Shown here piece by piece: positions 45,014 to 53,875 of a stretch of DNA of 64,000 bases. The translations under genes and the position numbers were made by a program. Source of the DNA: Cellulophaga sp. L1A9 (lineage in GTDB: Bacteria > Bacteroidota > Bacteroidia > Flavobacteriales > Flavobacteriaceae); assembly GCF_009797025.1 (NCBI RefSeq), contig NZ_CP047027.1, positions 1,674,001 through 1,738,000 of the forward strand, given 5' to 3'. Position 1 is the stretch's first letter. Each line of letters opens with the position of its first letter. A model generated the notes under the pieces. That model was given only the letters and a program-made list of their open reading frames with translations, did not search any database and had not been told where the DNA came from.

Positions 45014-45045
45014 ATTTTAAATGGTTGAAGACAACCATTTAAAAT
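45014..45045. repeat. Perfect hairpin between accB and accC
   Basis: ATTTTAAATGGTTG and CAACCATTTAAAAT (14 perfect pairs) flank the loop AAGA. A direct copy ATTTTAAATGG lies just to the left (45003-45013). The site could modulate transcript processing or the AccB/AccC ratio; no T-run follows it, so it is not a terminator. Confidence 0.55.
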
Positions 45046-45063
45046 TTAAGTATCTAAAATTTC

Positions 45064-45546
45064 TTATGATGGATCTACCAAAAATAATGGTTGATCAAAT
45101 TCCACTGGTGAAGAATCGTCTACTAATACTTTAACGATTTTACCTGAAACCTCAGATTCAATATCATTGAATAATTTCATTGCTTCAATAACACAAAGTA
45201 CATCTCCTTTGTTTATTGTACTCCCTACTTCAACAAAAACAGGTTTTTCTGGTGATGCTTTTCTATAGAATGTACCAATAATTGGAGACTTGATGGTAAT
45301 ATATTTATCATCATCATTAACCTCTGCTTTGGCTGCAATTTCTACTGAAGTAGCATCTTCCTTAGCAGGTGCGGCTGGCATCATTTGATTTTGTGCCATT
45401 GGTATTTGTTGAACATATGTAGTTGGTTCTAAACCAGCTGCCCCAGTGCGGATCGTTATTTTGATGTCTTCCATCTCTAATTTAACCTCGCTAGCACCAG
45501 ATTTGGCTACAAATTTAATCAAGCTTTGAATTTCTTTAATATCCAT
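45064..45546 (-). CDS. accB: Acetyl-CoA carboxylase biotin carboxyl carrier protein
   Basis: The 160-residue protein has the BCCP layout: an N-terminal helical part, a Pro/Ala-rich linker (about 45-75) and a biotinyl domain (about 84-158) with CVIEAMKLFNDIESEVSG; K124 in E-A-M-K carries biotin. It shuttles carboxyl groups between AccC and the carboxyltransferase. The linker is shorter than in E. coli. It is the middle gene of the fabH-accB-accC run. Confidence 0.97.
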   Translation of the reverse strand: MDIKEIQSLIKFVAKSGASEVKLEMEDIKITIRTGAAGLEPTTYVQQIPMAQNQMMPAAPAKEDATSVEIAAKAEVNDDDKYITIKSPIIGTFYRKASPEKPVFVEVGSTINKGDVLCVIEAMKLFNDIESEVSGKIVKVLVDDSSPVEFDQPLFLVDPS

Positions 45547-45578
45547 CGAATTCTAGTTTAATATAATAGTTGATATTG

Positions 45579-46577
45579 TTATTTTGAGTTATATGCCCAT
45601 TTTAAATATATAGATCCCCAAGTGAATCCTCCTCCGAAAGCAGCAAAAACTAAGTTGTCCCCTTTTTTTAATTGCTTTTCGTAATCGTATAATAAAAGCG
45701 GTAAAGTTGCCGATGTCGTATTGCCATACTTTTGAATATTCATCATCACTCTATCATGATCCAAGCCCATTCTATTGGCTGTGGCATCAATAATACGCTT
45801 ATTGGCTTGATGTGGTACCAACCAAGAAACATCATCATGTGTTAATGAATTACGTTCCATGATTTCAGCTGCTGCGTCTGCCATTTTAGACACGGCAAAT
45901 TTAAATACTGTTTTCCCGTCTTGAAAAATATAGTGTTGTTTATTCTTTACAGACTCTTCAGTGGCCGGCATTATAGACCCACCACCATTCATACTTAAAT
46001 ATTCTCTTCCATTACCATCAGAGCGCAAATACTCATCTTGCATTCCTAAACCTTCTTCATTGGGCTCAAAAAGTGCAGCACCTGCTCCATCTCCAAAAAT
46101 AATACACGTAGTTCTGTCTTCATAATCAATAATAGACGACATTTTATCTGCCCCTATTAAAAGTACTTTCTTATACTTTCCAGATTCTATAAAACCTGCA
46201 GCCGTAGACATTCCAAACAAGAAACTTGAACATGCCGCTAGCAAATCAAATGCAAACGCATTAGTAGCACCTATTTCTGAGGCTACAAATGCAGCTGTTG
46301 ACGCCACTAAAGTATCCGGTGTTGCCGTACCCACTAGTACTAGATCTATTTCACTAGGGTCTATACCCCTCTTTTTTATTAAATCTTCCGCAGCTTTAAT
46401 AGCCATATATGACGTACCAACTCCTTCTTTTTTAAGTACTCTTCTTTCTTTAATACCTGTTCTAGTAGTGATCCATTCATCATTAGTATCTACTAGTTCT
46501 TCCAACATTTTATTCGTCATTACGAACTCAGGGACATAGCCCCCTACCGCCGTGATGGCCGCTGATAGTTTAGTCAT
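45579..46577 (-). CDS. fabH: 3-oxoacyl-ACP synthase III (FabH)
   Basis: The 332-residue enzyme has the FabH catalytic triad: Cys116 in LLAACSSFLFG, His in WLVPHQANKRII (about 257) and Asn in QKYGNTTSA (about 287). The TNDEWITTRTGIKERR segment and the GGGFTWGSIYLKW end are typical. It condenses acetyl-CoA with malonyl-ACP to start fatty-acid chains. It stands 33 bp upstream of accB, linking initiation and malonyl-CoA supply. A terminator separates it from rpmF, so it probably has its own promoter. Confidence 0.96.
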   Translation of the reverse strand: MTKLSAAITAVGGYVPEFVMTNKMLEELVDTNDEWITTRTGIKERRVLKKEGVGTSYMAIKAAEDLIKKRGIDPSEIDLVLVGTATPDTLVASTAAFVASEIGATNAFAFDLLAACSSFLFGMSTAAGFIESGKYKKVLLIGADKMSSIIDYEDRTTCIIFGDGAGAALFEPNEEGLGMQDEYLRSDGNGREYLSMNGGGSIMPATEESVKNKQHYIFQDGKTVFKFAVSKMADAAAEIMERNSLTHDDVSWLVPHQANKRIIDATANRMGLDHDRVMMNIQKYGNTTSATLPLLLYDYEKQLKKGDNLVFAAFGGGFTWGSIYLKWAYNSK

Positions 46578-46694
46578 TTAGAAACGTTTTTGTGCTTAAA
46601 TCTTTAAAAAAGCAACAAATTTGGTGAAAAATAGTCAATTTTTGCGACTTTTTATCTTAAAAACTCTTGTTTTTAAAAATTTGAATTGCTGTCA

Positions 46695-46726
46695 TAAAAA
46701 AACTCCCAACTTTTACAAGTGGGAGT
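46695..46726 (-). terminator. Terminator after rpmF
   Basis: On the minus strand ACTCCCA and TGGGAGT close a hairpin (46702-46726) with extra pairs inside, and seven Ts follow. It lies between rpmF and fabH. Confidence 0.85.
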
Positions 46727-46750
46727 CCATATACTTTCATCAGAAGTTAA

Positions 46751-46948
46751 TTAAGCAACTGCTTCTTCTGTATTATCAATTAAAACTTGGCCTCTGTAAT
46801 ATAATTTACCTTCATGCCAGTGTGCTCTGTGGTACAAATGCATTTCTCCAGTTGTTGGATCTTTTGCAAGAGTAGGGGCAACAGCCTTATAATGTGTTCT
46901 TCTTTTATCTCTTCTTGTTCTGGAAATCTTCCGTTTTGGATGCGCCAT
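46751..46948 (-). CDS. rpmF: 50S ribosomal protein L32
   Basis: A 65-residue basic protein starting [20 protein letters not shown], the L32 signature, with [20 protein letters not shown] in the second half. The usual zinc-binding C-x2-C...C-x2-C set is absent, as in the C-minus L32 form of many Bacteroidota, where His residues do not form the ribbon. It is a structural part of the large ribosomal subunit. It follows the DUF177 gene by 9 bp, a conserved pairing. Confidence 0.97.
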   Translation of the reverse strand: MAHPKRKISRTRRDKRRTHYKAVAPTLAKDPTTGEMHLYHRAHWHEGKLYYRGQVLIDNTEEAVA

Positions 46949-46957
46949 TTTTAAAAC

Positions 46958-47503
46958 TTATTTATCCGTTAATAACTTTTTTAATGAATCCCAACGAGGA
47001 TCCGTTTCTTTATTTTTATTTTCTTTTACTTCCTTTGGATGTAATTTTTCTAGCTTTTCTAATGTTGCTGACTTTAAAGTGCCATCCTCAACTCCAGGAT
47101 GTACTTTTTTAAGCGGCACAGCTAAAACGATCATTTCATAAACATATTGTGAAATATCTACCTGAAAATCCCCGTGTGGGAGAATCAGAATTTCATCATT
47201 GTCATCATTAAACTCTTCACCAAACTTAACTAGCAGCTCTAAATCAGCTTCTATAGGTTGGTCATAAGGCTCATTGGTAACATCACAATAAACGTTTACT
47301 GTACCCGTCGCAGCTATCTCTAACTCTAACATCGTACTAGATCTATTTAATATCACTTCTAATTGAATAGCAGCGTTATTAAACTCATCATATTCAAAAG
47401 ATTCAAAGAACGTATTCTCTATTTCAAAATTAAATTCGTGTCTTCCCTGCTTCAATCCTGAAAAAGGAATCACAAACTCTTTATGCTTCTTCATGTTTGA
47501 CAC
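46958..47503 (-). CDS. DUF177 (YceD-like) protein
   Basis: The 181-residue protein has the DUF177 features: FVIPFSGLKQGRHEFNFEIE at the start, DVTNEPYDQPIEADLELLVKF in the middle, and an acidic DNDEILILPHG then VDISQYVYEMIVLAVPLKKV block. In E. coli and plants YceD/DUF177 proteins are linked to 23S rRNA accumulation and occur next to rpmF, as here. A C-x-C or C-x2-C zinc site is not seen apart from one Cys (CDVTN). It is cytoplasmic. It lies downstream of pdxA with a 149-bp gap. Confidence 0.88.
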   Translation of the reverse strand: MSNMKKHKEFVIPFSGLKQGRHEFNFEIENTFFESFEYDEFNNAAIQLEVILNRSSTMLELEIAATGTVNVYCDVTNEPYDQPIEADLELLVKFGEEFNDDNDEILILPHGDFQVDISQYVYEMIVLAVPLKKVHPGVEDGTLKSATLEKLEKLHPKEVKENKNKETDPRWDSLKKLLTDK

Positions 47504-47652
47504 TTATTATTAGTGCTCCTGCCACGTAAAGGCGGGTGCAAAGATACTATTATTTTACTAAAACCCAACTTTTTAGCTTATTTTGTAAAATAGCGTTTAG
47601 AGGCTGTATTTACTACTATAATCAGCTAAAAATTATTTCTCGCCCAACTTAT

Positions 47653-48708
47653 TTATCTAAATTCTCGTTTTAATCTTGACTTTTTAAGTGGATTTGCCGT
47701 TAGCTCGCTATATTCTTTTCTATTTCTAAAAATTTCTATCGCCTTAAAAACAGCTTCCTCAAAAGAGCTATGATCTGCCTTTCCTTTTCCTGCAATTTCA
47801 TATGCAGTTCCATGATCTGGAGAAGTACGCACTTTATTTAAGCCCGCAGTATAATTTACTCCTTTTCCAAACGATATCGTTTTAAACGGAATTAAACCTT
47901 GATCGTGGTATGCTGCTAAAATAGCATCAAATTTCTTGTAACCATCAGAACCAAAAAAGCTATCTGCTGCATAAGGGCCAAAAACCAAATGACCGGCCTC
48001 TGAAAGCTCGTGTATTGCTGGCTTTAAGGTATCATCATCTTCTTTCCCTATAATGCCATTATCTCCACTATGCGGGTTAATCCCCAATATTGCAATTTTT
48101 GGCTTAGAGATACCAAAATCCATTTTCAAAGAATTTTCTATGGTAGCTACTTTACTTTTAATTAATTCTGGCGTAATAGCCGTCGCAACATCTTTTACCG
48201 CAATATGATCTGTAAGCAACCCTACTTTTAAATCGTCTGTGATCATGAACATTAAACTTTCTCCTTCCAACTCTTGTGCAAGAAAATCTGTATGTCCTGG
48301 AAAATTAAAATCATCAGCCTGTATATTGCTTTTATTTATTGGAGCCGTTACCAAAACATCTATTGCTCCTTCTTTCAATGCTTGCACTGCAGCTTTCAAT
48401 GATTTGATAGCAAAATCTCCAGCCTCTTTAGTGGCCTCTCCAAATTTAATATTCGGAATTTCGCGCCATACATTAACGACATTGATTTTACCATCTAAGG
48501 CCTTAGACGCCTCTTGCACCCCATGATAGTTAATCTCTATATTTAGTTCAGATTTTTGATATGATATTGTTTTATTTGATGCAAAAATCACAGGAGTGCA
48601 GAAATCTAACATTCGAGTATCTTCAAAAGTTTTCAATACGACCTCACAACCTATTCCATTTAAATCGCCAATAGAAACCCCTACTTTAATTTTTTGTCTT
48701 TCCTCCAT
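47653..48708 (-). CDS. pdxA: 4-hydroxythreonine-4-phosphate dehydrogenase PdxA
   Basis: The 351-residue enzyme has the PdxA core: VGVSIGDLNGIGCEVVLK (G-D-x-x-G-I-G), TAPINKSNIQADDFNFPGHT, and GINPHSGDNGIIG with the metal-binding residues, plus YHDQGLIPFKTISFGKGVN in the second half. It oxidises 4-phosphohydroxy-L-threonine in the DXP-dependent pathway to pyridoxal phosphate. Length fits. It is divergent from ribE across a 58-bp gap, so both promoters must lie in that short stretch. Confidence 0.95.
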   Translation of the reverse strand: MEERQKIKVGVSIGDLNGIGCEVVLKTFEDTRMLDFCTPVIFASNKTISYQKSELNIEINYHGVQEASKALDGKINVVNVWREIPNIKFGEATKEAGDFAIKSLKAAVQALKEGAIDVLVTAPINKSNIQADDFNFPGHTDFLAQELEGESLMFMITDDLKVGLLTDHIAVKDVATAITPELIKSKVATIENSLKMDFGISKPKIAILGINPHSGDNGIIGKEDDDTLKPAIHELSEAGHLVFGPYAADSFFGSDGYKKFDAILAAYHDQGLIPFKTISFGKGVNYTAGLNKVRTSPDHGTAYEIAGKGKADHSSFEEAVFKAIEIFRNRKEYSELTANPLKKSRLKREFR

Positions 48709-48766
48709 GATATCTTATGGGTTTATAGTAATTTTACACCACAAAACTAGTTAATTAAAACGACAC

Positions 48767-49357
48767 ATGTTTACAGGAATAATTGAAACTTTAGGAGAAG
48801 TAAAGACTTTACAGAAAGAAGACACTAATTTACACATTACTGTGAAGTCTACAATTACTCCAGATCTTAAAATTGACCAAAGTGTATCTCATAATGGTGT
48901 TTGTTTAACCGTTGTAGCTGTAAAAGGCGATTCTTACACCGTAACAGCTATTGATGAAACCTTACAAAAAACAAATTTAGACCAATTAAATGTTGGGGAT
49001 AAGGTAAATTTAGAACGTGCTATGATTCTAGGATCCCGTTTAGATGGCCATATTGTTCAAGGACACGTAGACCAAATTGGAACCTGTATAAACGTGGAAG
49101 AAAAAGACGGAAGCTGGTTATTTACTTTTGAGTATGATGCTACCTTAAATAACCCTACGATAGAAAAAGGCTCCATCACTATTGACGGAACCAGTTTAAC
49201 TGTCGTAAATTCAGGCAACAACACCTTTAGCGTTGCTATTATCCCTTACACCTACGAGCATACTCGTTTTAAAACCTATAAAAAAGGAACTATTGTTAAC
49301 CTTGAATTTGATGTCATTGGAAAATATGTAGCTAAATTAATGGCTAATAGGATTTAA
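48767..49357 (+). CDS. ribE: Riboflavin synthase, alpha chain
   Basis: A 196-residue protein of two repeated lumazine-binding barrels (about 1-90 and 95-190). The start MFTGIIETLGEV is diagnostic, as are SVSHNGVCLTVVAV and GHIVQGHVDQIGTC followed by KGSITIDGTSLTVV. It dismutates 6,7-dimethyl-8-ribityllumazine into riboflavin. The size is normal. The end overlaps the convergent DUF2007 gene by four bases. No FMN riboswitch is visible upstream. Confidence 0.96.
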   Translation: MFTGIIETLGEVKTLQKEDTNLHITVKSTITPDLKIDQSVSHNGVCLTVVAVKGDSYTVTAIDETLQKTNLDQLNVGDKVNLERAMILGSRLDGHIVQGHVDQIGTCINVEEKDGSWLFTFEYDATLNNPTIEKGSITIDGTSLTVVNSGNNTFSVAIIPYTYEHTRFKTYKKGTIVNLEFDVIGKYVAKLMANRI

Positions 49358-49596
49358 TTTTTAGCGACACCATTCTTGTATTCCGCAACAATACCCTCTG
49401 CTTTATCCTTGTCTTTCTCTAATACAGATAAGGATATTGTAGATTCTGTGCCCCCGACAAAACCGGCAATCACGCCAGAATTCTGTTCGTTTTTTTCAAT
49501 AAACGGAATGTTTGCTTCTTCAAATAGGCCTTTTAAAAGAATAACTGCTACTTGAGTACCACTATATATTTTAGTGTATTTTTCACTATCGATCAT
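49354..49596 (-). CDS. DUF2007 small protein
   Basis: An 80-residue protein of the DUF2007 type: KIYSGTQVAVILLKGLFEEA, then an NSGVIAGFVGG segment and SLSVLEKDKDKAEGI. These ACT-like small domains are proposed to bind a ligand or protein (putative signal-transducing proteins); nothing more is known. It is convergent with ribE and overlaps it at the 3' end. Confidence 0.8.
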   Translation of the reverse strand: MIDSEKYTKIYSGTQVAVILLKGLFEEANIPFIEKNEQNSGVIAGFVGGTESTISLSVLEKDKDKAEGIVAEYKNGVAKN

Positions 49597-49643
49597 AATA
49601 TTTCTTGTTTAAATTAAAACTACAATAATCTTATGGATAGCCA

Positions 49644-50735
49644 CTAAACTTTAATAAAAATTTGTCTTTTATAAAGTACAAAAGCTAATAATAAATAGCA
49701 ACTCATTACGGTAATAGCATAAAGTAATGACGAAAGCTGCATGGGTAAAAAATCATGAACATACAAGGTATTGAAGAGCCAAGAATGTATTGAAACACGA
49801 TCCTCACCTACCTTAATTAAACCAAATAACTTACCAATAAAACTAGATAAGAAAAAAACGGTAATAGCATTTGCCCCTGCATATTTGAAAATAGTTCCAA
49901 ATTGCACTTTTTTCACATCTGTACTATAATAAATTAAGGCTAAAATTAAATTGGCCCAACCAGCGGTTACCAATACAAAACTACTAGACCACAACGCTTT
50001 ATTTATTGGAAAAATAAAATGCCATGCATGTCCCACAATCAGCAACATCACTCCTAAACCCAATATTATTGTCGTTTTGTTTTGTTGCTTTGAAAGTAAA
50101 ATTTTTCCTGTAAAAACACCTAGAAGACAACTGGCAATTGCAGGTATGGTACTCAACAAGCCTTCCGGATCATAGTCATCTTTCCACATGTGGCTCCCTA
50201 AAACATTTAAATCGATATAATTTGTCAGGTTATTTGGAGCCCTATCAAAGGTAGAAGCTATTCCGTTTACAGGAATAAAACCCATAGCCACCCAATACCC
50301 AACAAGTATAAACACGGTAACTCCTATCAATTGTTTCCAATTAAGATTTAGAAATAAAATAGAGGTAACAAAAAACACAAGCCCAATTCTTTGCAACACA
50401 CCCGGAAAACGAATTTCAGAAAAATCTTTTACAAATGGAAAACTTAAGGTAAAAGCCCCTAAGAACAAGCCTAACCCTATTAATTTAAGACTCCTACTTA
50501 TAATTTTTTTATAGGTGCTCGCCGTAACTTTTTTAGTGCTGTACGCAAACACAATAGAGGTACCGACAATAAATAAGAAAAAAGGAAATACCAAATCTGT
50601 TGGACTATAGCCATGCCAATCGGCATGTAGAAAAGGAGCATATACTGCGGCCCAAGTACCTGGGTTATTTACTAAAATCATCAAAACAATCGTCATCCCC
50701 CTAAAGATATCTACCGCAATAATTCTTTCTTTCAT
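49644..50735 (-). CDS. DUF5009-type membrane acyltransferase
   Basis: The 363-residue protein has about ten membrane helices. It starts KERIIAVDIFRGMTIVLMIL and has VNNPGTWAAVYAPFLHADWH with WHGYSPTDLVFPFFLFIVG, the signature of the heparan-alpha-glucosaminide N-acetyltransferase (HGSNAT-like, DUF5009) family, where the His in LHADWHG may be catalytic. In other bacteria such proteins acetylate or transfer acyl groups onto cell-surface sugars. Substrate unknown. It is divergent from the TauE gene, and a 13-bp palindrome lies between them. Confidence 0.85.
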   Translation of the reverse strand: MKERIIAVDIFRGMTIVLMILVNNPGTWAAVYAPFLHADWHGYSPTDLVFPFFLFIVGTSIVFAYSTKKVTASTYKKIISRSLKLIGLGLFLGAFTLSFPFVKDFSEIRFPGVLQRIGLVFFVTSILFLNLNWKQLIGVTVFILVGYWVAMGFIPVNGIASTFDRAPNNLTNYIDLNVLGSHMWKDDYDPEGLLSTIPAIASCLLGVFTGKILLSKQQNKTTIILGLGVMLLIVGHAWHFIFPINKALWSSSFVLVTAGWANLILALIYYSTDVKKVQFGTIFKYAGANAITVFFLSSFIGKLFGLIKVGEDRVSIHSWLFNTLYVHDFLPMQLSSLLYAITVMSCYLLLAFVLYKRQIFIKV

Positions 50736-50749
50736 CTATTCTAAGGTTT

Positions 50750-50762
50750 AGCTGGTCCAGCT
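50750..50762. promoter_or_regulatory. 13-bp palindrome between divergent genes
   Basis: AGCTGGTCCAGCT is a perfect palindrome around a central base, 15 bp from the acyltransferase start and 22 bp before the TauE -7 box. It may bind a regulator, but a single copy gives no proof. Confidence 0.3.
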
Positions 50763-50783
50763 TTAAAGTTAATTATTTTACGA

Positions 50784-50791
50784 TACTTTTG
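50784..50791 (+). promoter_or_regulatory. -7 box of the TauE/SafE gene
   Basis: TACTTTTG followed by CACCCC, matching TAnnTTTG, 24 bases before the start codon. No convincing -33 TTTG is seen at the usual spacing. Confidence 0.5.
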
Positions 50792-50814
50792 CACCCCATT
50801 CAGCCACACAGTAC

Positions 50815-51570
50815 ATGTATTTAATCCTTTTATCAAATATTTCGCAATCTTCTTGGATATTGGCATTTTTAGCCGCAATAATTTTAGGAATTTCAAAGTC
50901 GGGAATTAAAGGTATTGCTATTATTATTGTCACTTTAATGGCTATTGCGTTTGGGGCTAAAGAATCTACAGGTCTTATTGTGCCATTACTTATCGCTGGT
51001 GATATTTTTGCCGTAATTTATTATAATAGACACACGCAATGGAGGTATATCTTACGTTTTTTACCGTGGATGATTTCTGGTGTACTCATTGGTGTTCTTA
51101 TAGGAAAAGATTTAGACGAAGAGACGTTTAAATTTGGAATGGCCTTTATAATACTTGGGAGTGTTGTAATGATGTATTGGTGGGATCGCAGAAAAAGTAA
51201 ATCTGTACCAACACACTGGGCATTCGCAGGATCTATAGGTATCATGGCTGGGATCACTACAATGATTGGAAATTTAGCAGGTGCTTTTTCTAATATTTTC
51301 TTCTTAGCTATGCGATTGCCTAAAAATGAATTTATTGGTACTGCTGCTTGGCTGTTCTTTATTGTCAATGTATTTAAACTGCCGTTTCACATCTTTGTAT
51401 GGGAAACAATTACACCAGAAACATTGTGGATTAATCTAAGATTGGTTCCCGGTATTTTATTGGGCCTTTTAATAGGGGTACGTTTGGTTAAAATAATTAA
51501 AGATGAATTTTATCGAAAAATGATTCTTATTTTAACTGCTTTGGGTGCTTTGCTGATTTTAATTCGATAA
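50815..51570 (+). CDS. TauE/SafE sulfite-exporter family permease
   Basis: The 251-residue protein has about eight membrane helices. Both halves carry family motifs: ISKSGIKGIAIIIVTLMAIA and GSIGIMAGITTMIGNLAGAFS, with the characteristic G-x-x-x-G and N in the first and second repeat. TauE/SafE proteins move sulfite, taurine-derived anions or organosulfur compounds; the cargo is not known here. It is likely an inner-membrane permease, transcribed alone and ended by a hairpin. Confidence 0.88.
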   Translation: MYLILLSNISQSSWILAFLAAIILGISKSGIKGIAIIIVTLMAIAFGAKESTGLIVPLLIAGDIFAVIYYNRHTQWRYILRFLPWMISGVLIGVLIGKDLDEETFKFGMAFIILGSVVMMYWWDRRKSKSVPTHWAFAGSIGIMAGITTMIGNLAGAFSNIFFLAMRLPKNEFIGTAAWLFFIVNVFKLPFHIFVWETITPETLWINLRLVPGILLGLLIGVRLVKIIKDEFYRKMILILTALGALLILIR

Positions 51571-51643
51571 TCCCTACGGTCGTACTACACCTAAAGCCCT
51601 AACTTAGGCTAGGAAAAAAAATACTTTGACTTTTAAAAATGAA

Positions 51644-51680
51644 AAAAGGGCATTTGAAATTGCTTTCAAAATACCCTTTT
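51644..51680 (+). terminator. Terminator of the TauE/SafE gene
   Basis: AAAAGGGCATTTGAAA pairs with TTTCAAAATACCCTTTT around TTGC, with one bulge. It is reasonable, although only 'TTTTA' follows. Confidence 0.65.
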
Positions 51681-51758
51681 AGGGGAACATAACAAACACT
51701 TTACTATTCAACCATTTGTAATTGGGTTTGTTATCGTTCTTGCACTTTTATAACATGG

Positions 51759-51917
51759 TTAGTGTTTGTGCTTACTCGCTAAATTATTATCGCCGTTATT
51801 TAAAACTGACGTTTCTTTTTTTACTTCTTCTTTACTTGTTTCTAGTACTGGCGCTGCTAATACCCATGTGGTTACACATAGCAATCCCATCACTATTGAT
51901 ATTGTTAATTGTTTCAT
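51759..51917 (-). CDS. Small exported protein (52 aa)
   Basis: On the minus strand ATG at 51917 opens MKQLTISIVMGLLCVTTWVL followed by AAPVLETSKEEVKKE and an Asn/Asp/Lys/His-rich end. This is a textbook signal peptide with an A-A cleavage site, then a charged 30-residue tail, ending with TAA at 51759. It is too short for most gene finders. The opposite-strand frame here is longer but hydrophobic and Leu-rich in the shadow fashion. No homologue can be confirmed; it may be a small secreted or periplasmic protein. Confidence 0.55.
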   Translation of the reverse strand: MKQLTISIVMGLLCVTTWVLAAPVLETSKEEVKKETSVLNNGDNNLASKHKH

Positions 51918-52335
51918 TTATAGGTTGTTCTTTTTTTTTAAAAAATGTGCTTAACTTCTTTTTAATTGAGAATAAATTCAACACCAAAAAGAGTGAATAC
52001 AGAAAACAAATTGTGCTCGACACAAACAGAAAAAATACTAAATATGAAGAATTCATATGTTATAATTTATTTATGGTTACTAAGCTAATCATATGTTCTC
52101 TAGATCTTTAAACTCTTTCAAGCTTCAAATCTTATGTAAAAATAGGGCACTAATACCATCTCGAAGAATTGTAAATGGGCAAATTCAATTCTTCGTTAAT
52201 AAGCATGATTAAATCGTTAAAATACATTTTAACAATATTTTTCCTACACAATATATTAATAATTGTGTAAAGTAGATAATTTTTTTAATTGGATTTAAGA
52301 ATGGAATACGAACGTATTGCCATATTAACTTAGGG
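51918..52335. other. Gap with no supported gene
   Basis: About 420 AT-rich bases. Both strands have short hydrophobic or Lys-rich frames that overlap each other and look random. No RNA gene, terminator or repeat stands out. It must hold the promoter of the small exported protein gene. Confidence 0.5.
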
Positions 52336-53874
52336 CTATTTAAGATATTTAGCCATTGTTTTTAAAAGATCGTCGTGCTCAAAAGGCTTAGATAAAACAG
52401 CATTCATTCCCGCCTTTTTAAAAGCTTTTAAGTCATCTTCATAAGAATATGCAGTGATGCCTATAATCGGTATTTTTTTTATGTTCTTAAAAGGGAAATC
52501 TCGGATTACTCTAGCGACTTGATCTCCACTAACATTAGGTAAATTAATATCCATTAATAATAAATCGTAATCTTCATTAATCAATTTCTCCATAATCATA
52601 GCCCCATCACTTACCAGGTCTATATAAAAGAAATTTGTATCTAAAAGTAATTTAAACAAAACAGTTTGAACGTTAATATCATCTTCTGCTAAAAGAATTC
52701 TATATTTTTTATCTGTTTTAAATATGGCTTTTTTCTCCTTCTTTTTACGAGGTGTAATAATGCTCGTCCTACCATTATTGGGCAATGGTTGTTTTAAGGT
52801 TAAATCAAAATAAAAAGTAGAGCCGTCTTCGACATTAGAAACTACTTTGATTTCTGAATCCATTAACTTTAGCAATCCTTTTACGATAGATAAGCCCAAT
52901 CCAGTACCTTTAGACACTTCTGAACTTTGGTTTCCATCTAGCTGAGAAAAACTCTCGAAAATAGTTGTTTGATTTTCTATTGAAATACCCGCCCCAGTAT
53001 CTACCACCTCAAAACGCAAGTTTAATCTATTTGCTCTTTTTTGATTTAATTGGATGTCTAGTGTAATTTTTCCACTTTGAGTATACTTAAAAGCATTATC
53101 CAATAAATTAGTAAGTACTTGAAACAAACGTAAACGGTCTCCTTCAACTAAGTCTGCAATTTTCTTATCTACCTTAACTTCAAAATCAATATTGCTGTCA
53201 CTTGCCTTCGTTTTATACGTGAATCGTAATAAATCAAAGAGCTGTGATAAACTAAAGATATTTTCTCGTAGCTTAAGCCTTCCAGAAGAAATCATACTAA
53301 TACTCAAAATATCATCTAAAAGAAATTTTAGATTGGAATTAGACTGCTGTAAGAACGCCAACATATCTTGCTGTTGATTGCTAAGTTCTGTATCTGATAA
53401 TATCTTGGTGATTGAAATTATACTGGTCAGTGGATTACGCAACTCATGACTAAAATTACGAATAAATGAGTTTTTAAAATTTTCTCTTACTTCTAATTCG
53501 GCATTTTTTATAGCCACAAGCTCACCATTTATAATGGATTCATTACGGGTTTGCGCAATAGCCTGGTATTCTGTATAATGACTTGTATAGTCTGATATAA
53601 TGACTAAATAACCTTCTTTCTTTTTAGCAAACCTAATATCTGCAACATAATCCTTATCCTCAAAATTTATATGCACACAATTAAATAAGACCTCCTTATC
53701 TAAAGTATCTTTTATAGAATCGAAAGTATAGAAAAATGCGTGTACCTCAAATATTGAAGTTTTTACTTCTAAATTTAAAAAGGCTTGATCTGACTGTAGA
53801 ATAGTACCCTCTTCATCTATTAAAACAAATTGAACATTTTTTGTCGCATATTCTTTGTGGTACTGATCTAGCAT
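52336..53874 (-). CDS. Hybrid histidine kinase (PAS-like, HisKA, HATPase, receiver)
   Basis: The 512-residue protein has an N-terminal PAS-like sensor (about 10-105, VQFVLIDEEGTILQSDQAFL), HisKA with His143 in NFSHELRNPLTSI, a HATPase domain with LDNAFKYT (N box) and the G boxes DTGAGI and GTGLGLSIVKGL, and a C-terminal receiver with Asp442 in LLLMDINLPN and Lys in LSKPF. No membrane helix is seen, so it is cytoplasmic. It is the last gene of a four-gene run with a Ras-like GTPase and a roadblock-like protein, and may read out their state. One base separates it from the GTPase gene. The output partner is not in the window. Confidence 0.92.
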   Translation of the reverse strand: MLDQYHKEYATKNVQFVLIDEEGTILQSDQAFLNLEVKTSIFEVHAFFYTFDSIKDTLDKEVLFNCVHINFEDKDYVADIRFAKKKEGYLVIISDYTSHYTEYQAIAQTRNESIINGELVAIKNAELEVRENFKNSFIRNFSHELRNPLTSIISITKILSDTELSNQQQDMLAFLQQSNSNLKFLLDDILSISMISSGRLKLRENIFSLSQLFDLLRFTYKTKASDSNIDFEVKVDKKIADLVEGDRLRLFQVLTNLLDNAFKYTQSGKITLDIQLNQKRANRLNLRFEVVDTGAGISIENQTTIFESFSQLDGNQSSEVSKGTGLGLSIVKGLLKLMDSEIKVVSNVEDGSTFYFDLTLKQPLPNNGRTSIITPRKKKEKKAIFKTDKKYRILLAEDDINVQTVLFKLLLDTNFFYIDLVSDGAMIMEKLINEDYDLLLMDINLPNVSGDQVARVIRDFPFKNIKKIPIIGITAYSYEDDLKAFKKAGMNAVLSKPFEHDDLLKTMAKYLK

Positions 53875-53875
53875 T

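Noticed and set aside
48709..48766. FMN riboswitch before ribE
   Set aside because: The 58-bp gap is far too short for the aptamer, and its conserved segments are absent.
51832..52056. Minus-strand 74-residue hydrophobic frame
   Set aside because: Overlaps the exported small protein in another frame and has no recognisable domain or signal.
51722..52111. Forward frame of 129 codons, hydrophobic
   Set aside because: Leu/Phe-rich shadow of AT-rich DNA overlapping the better-supported 52-residue exported protein on the minus strand.
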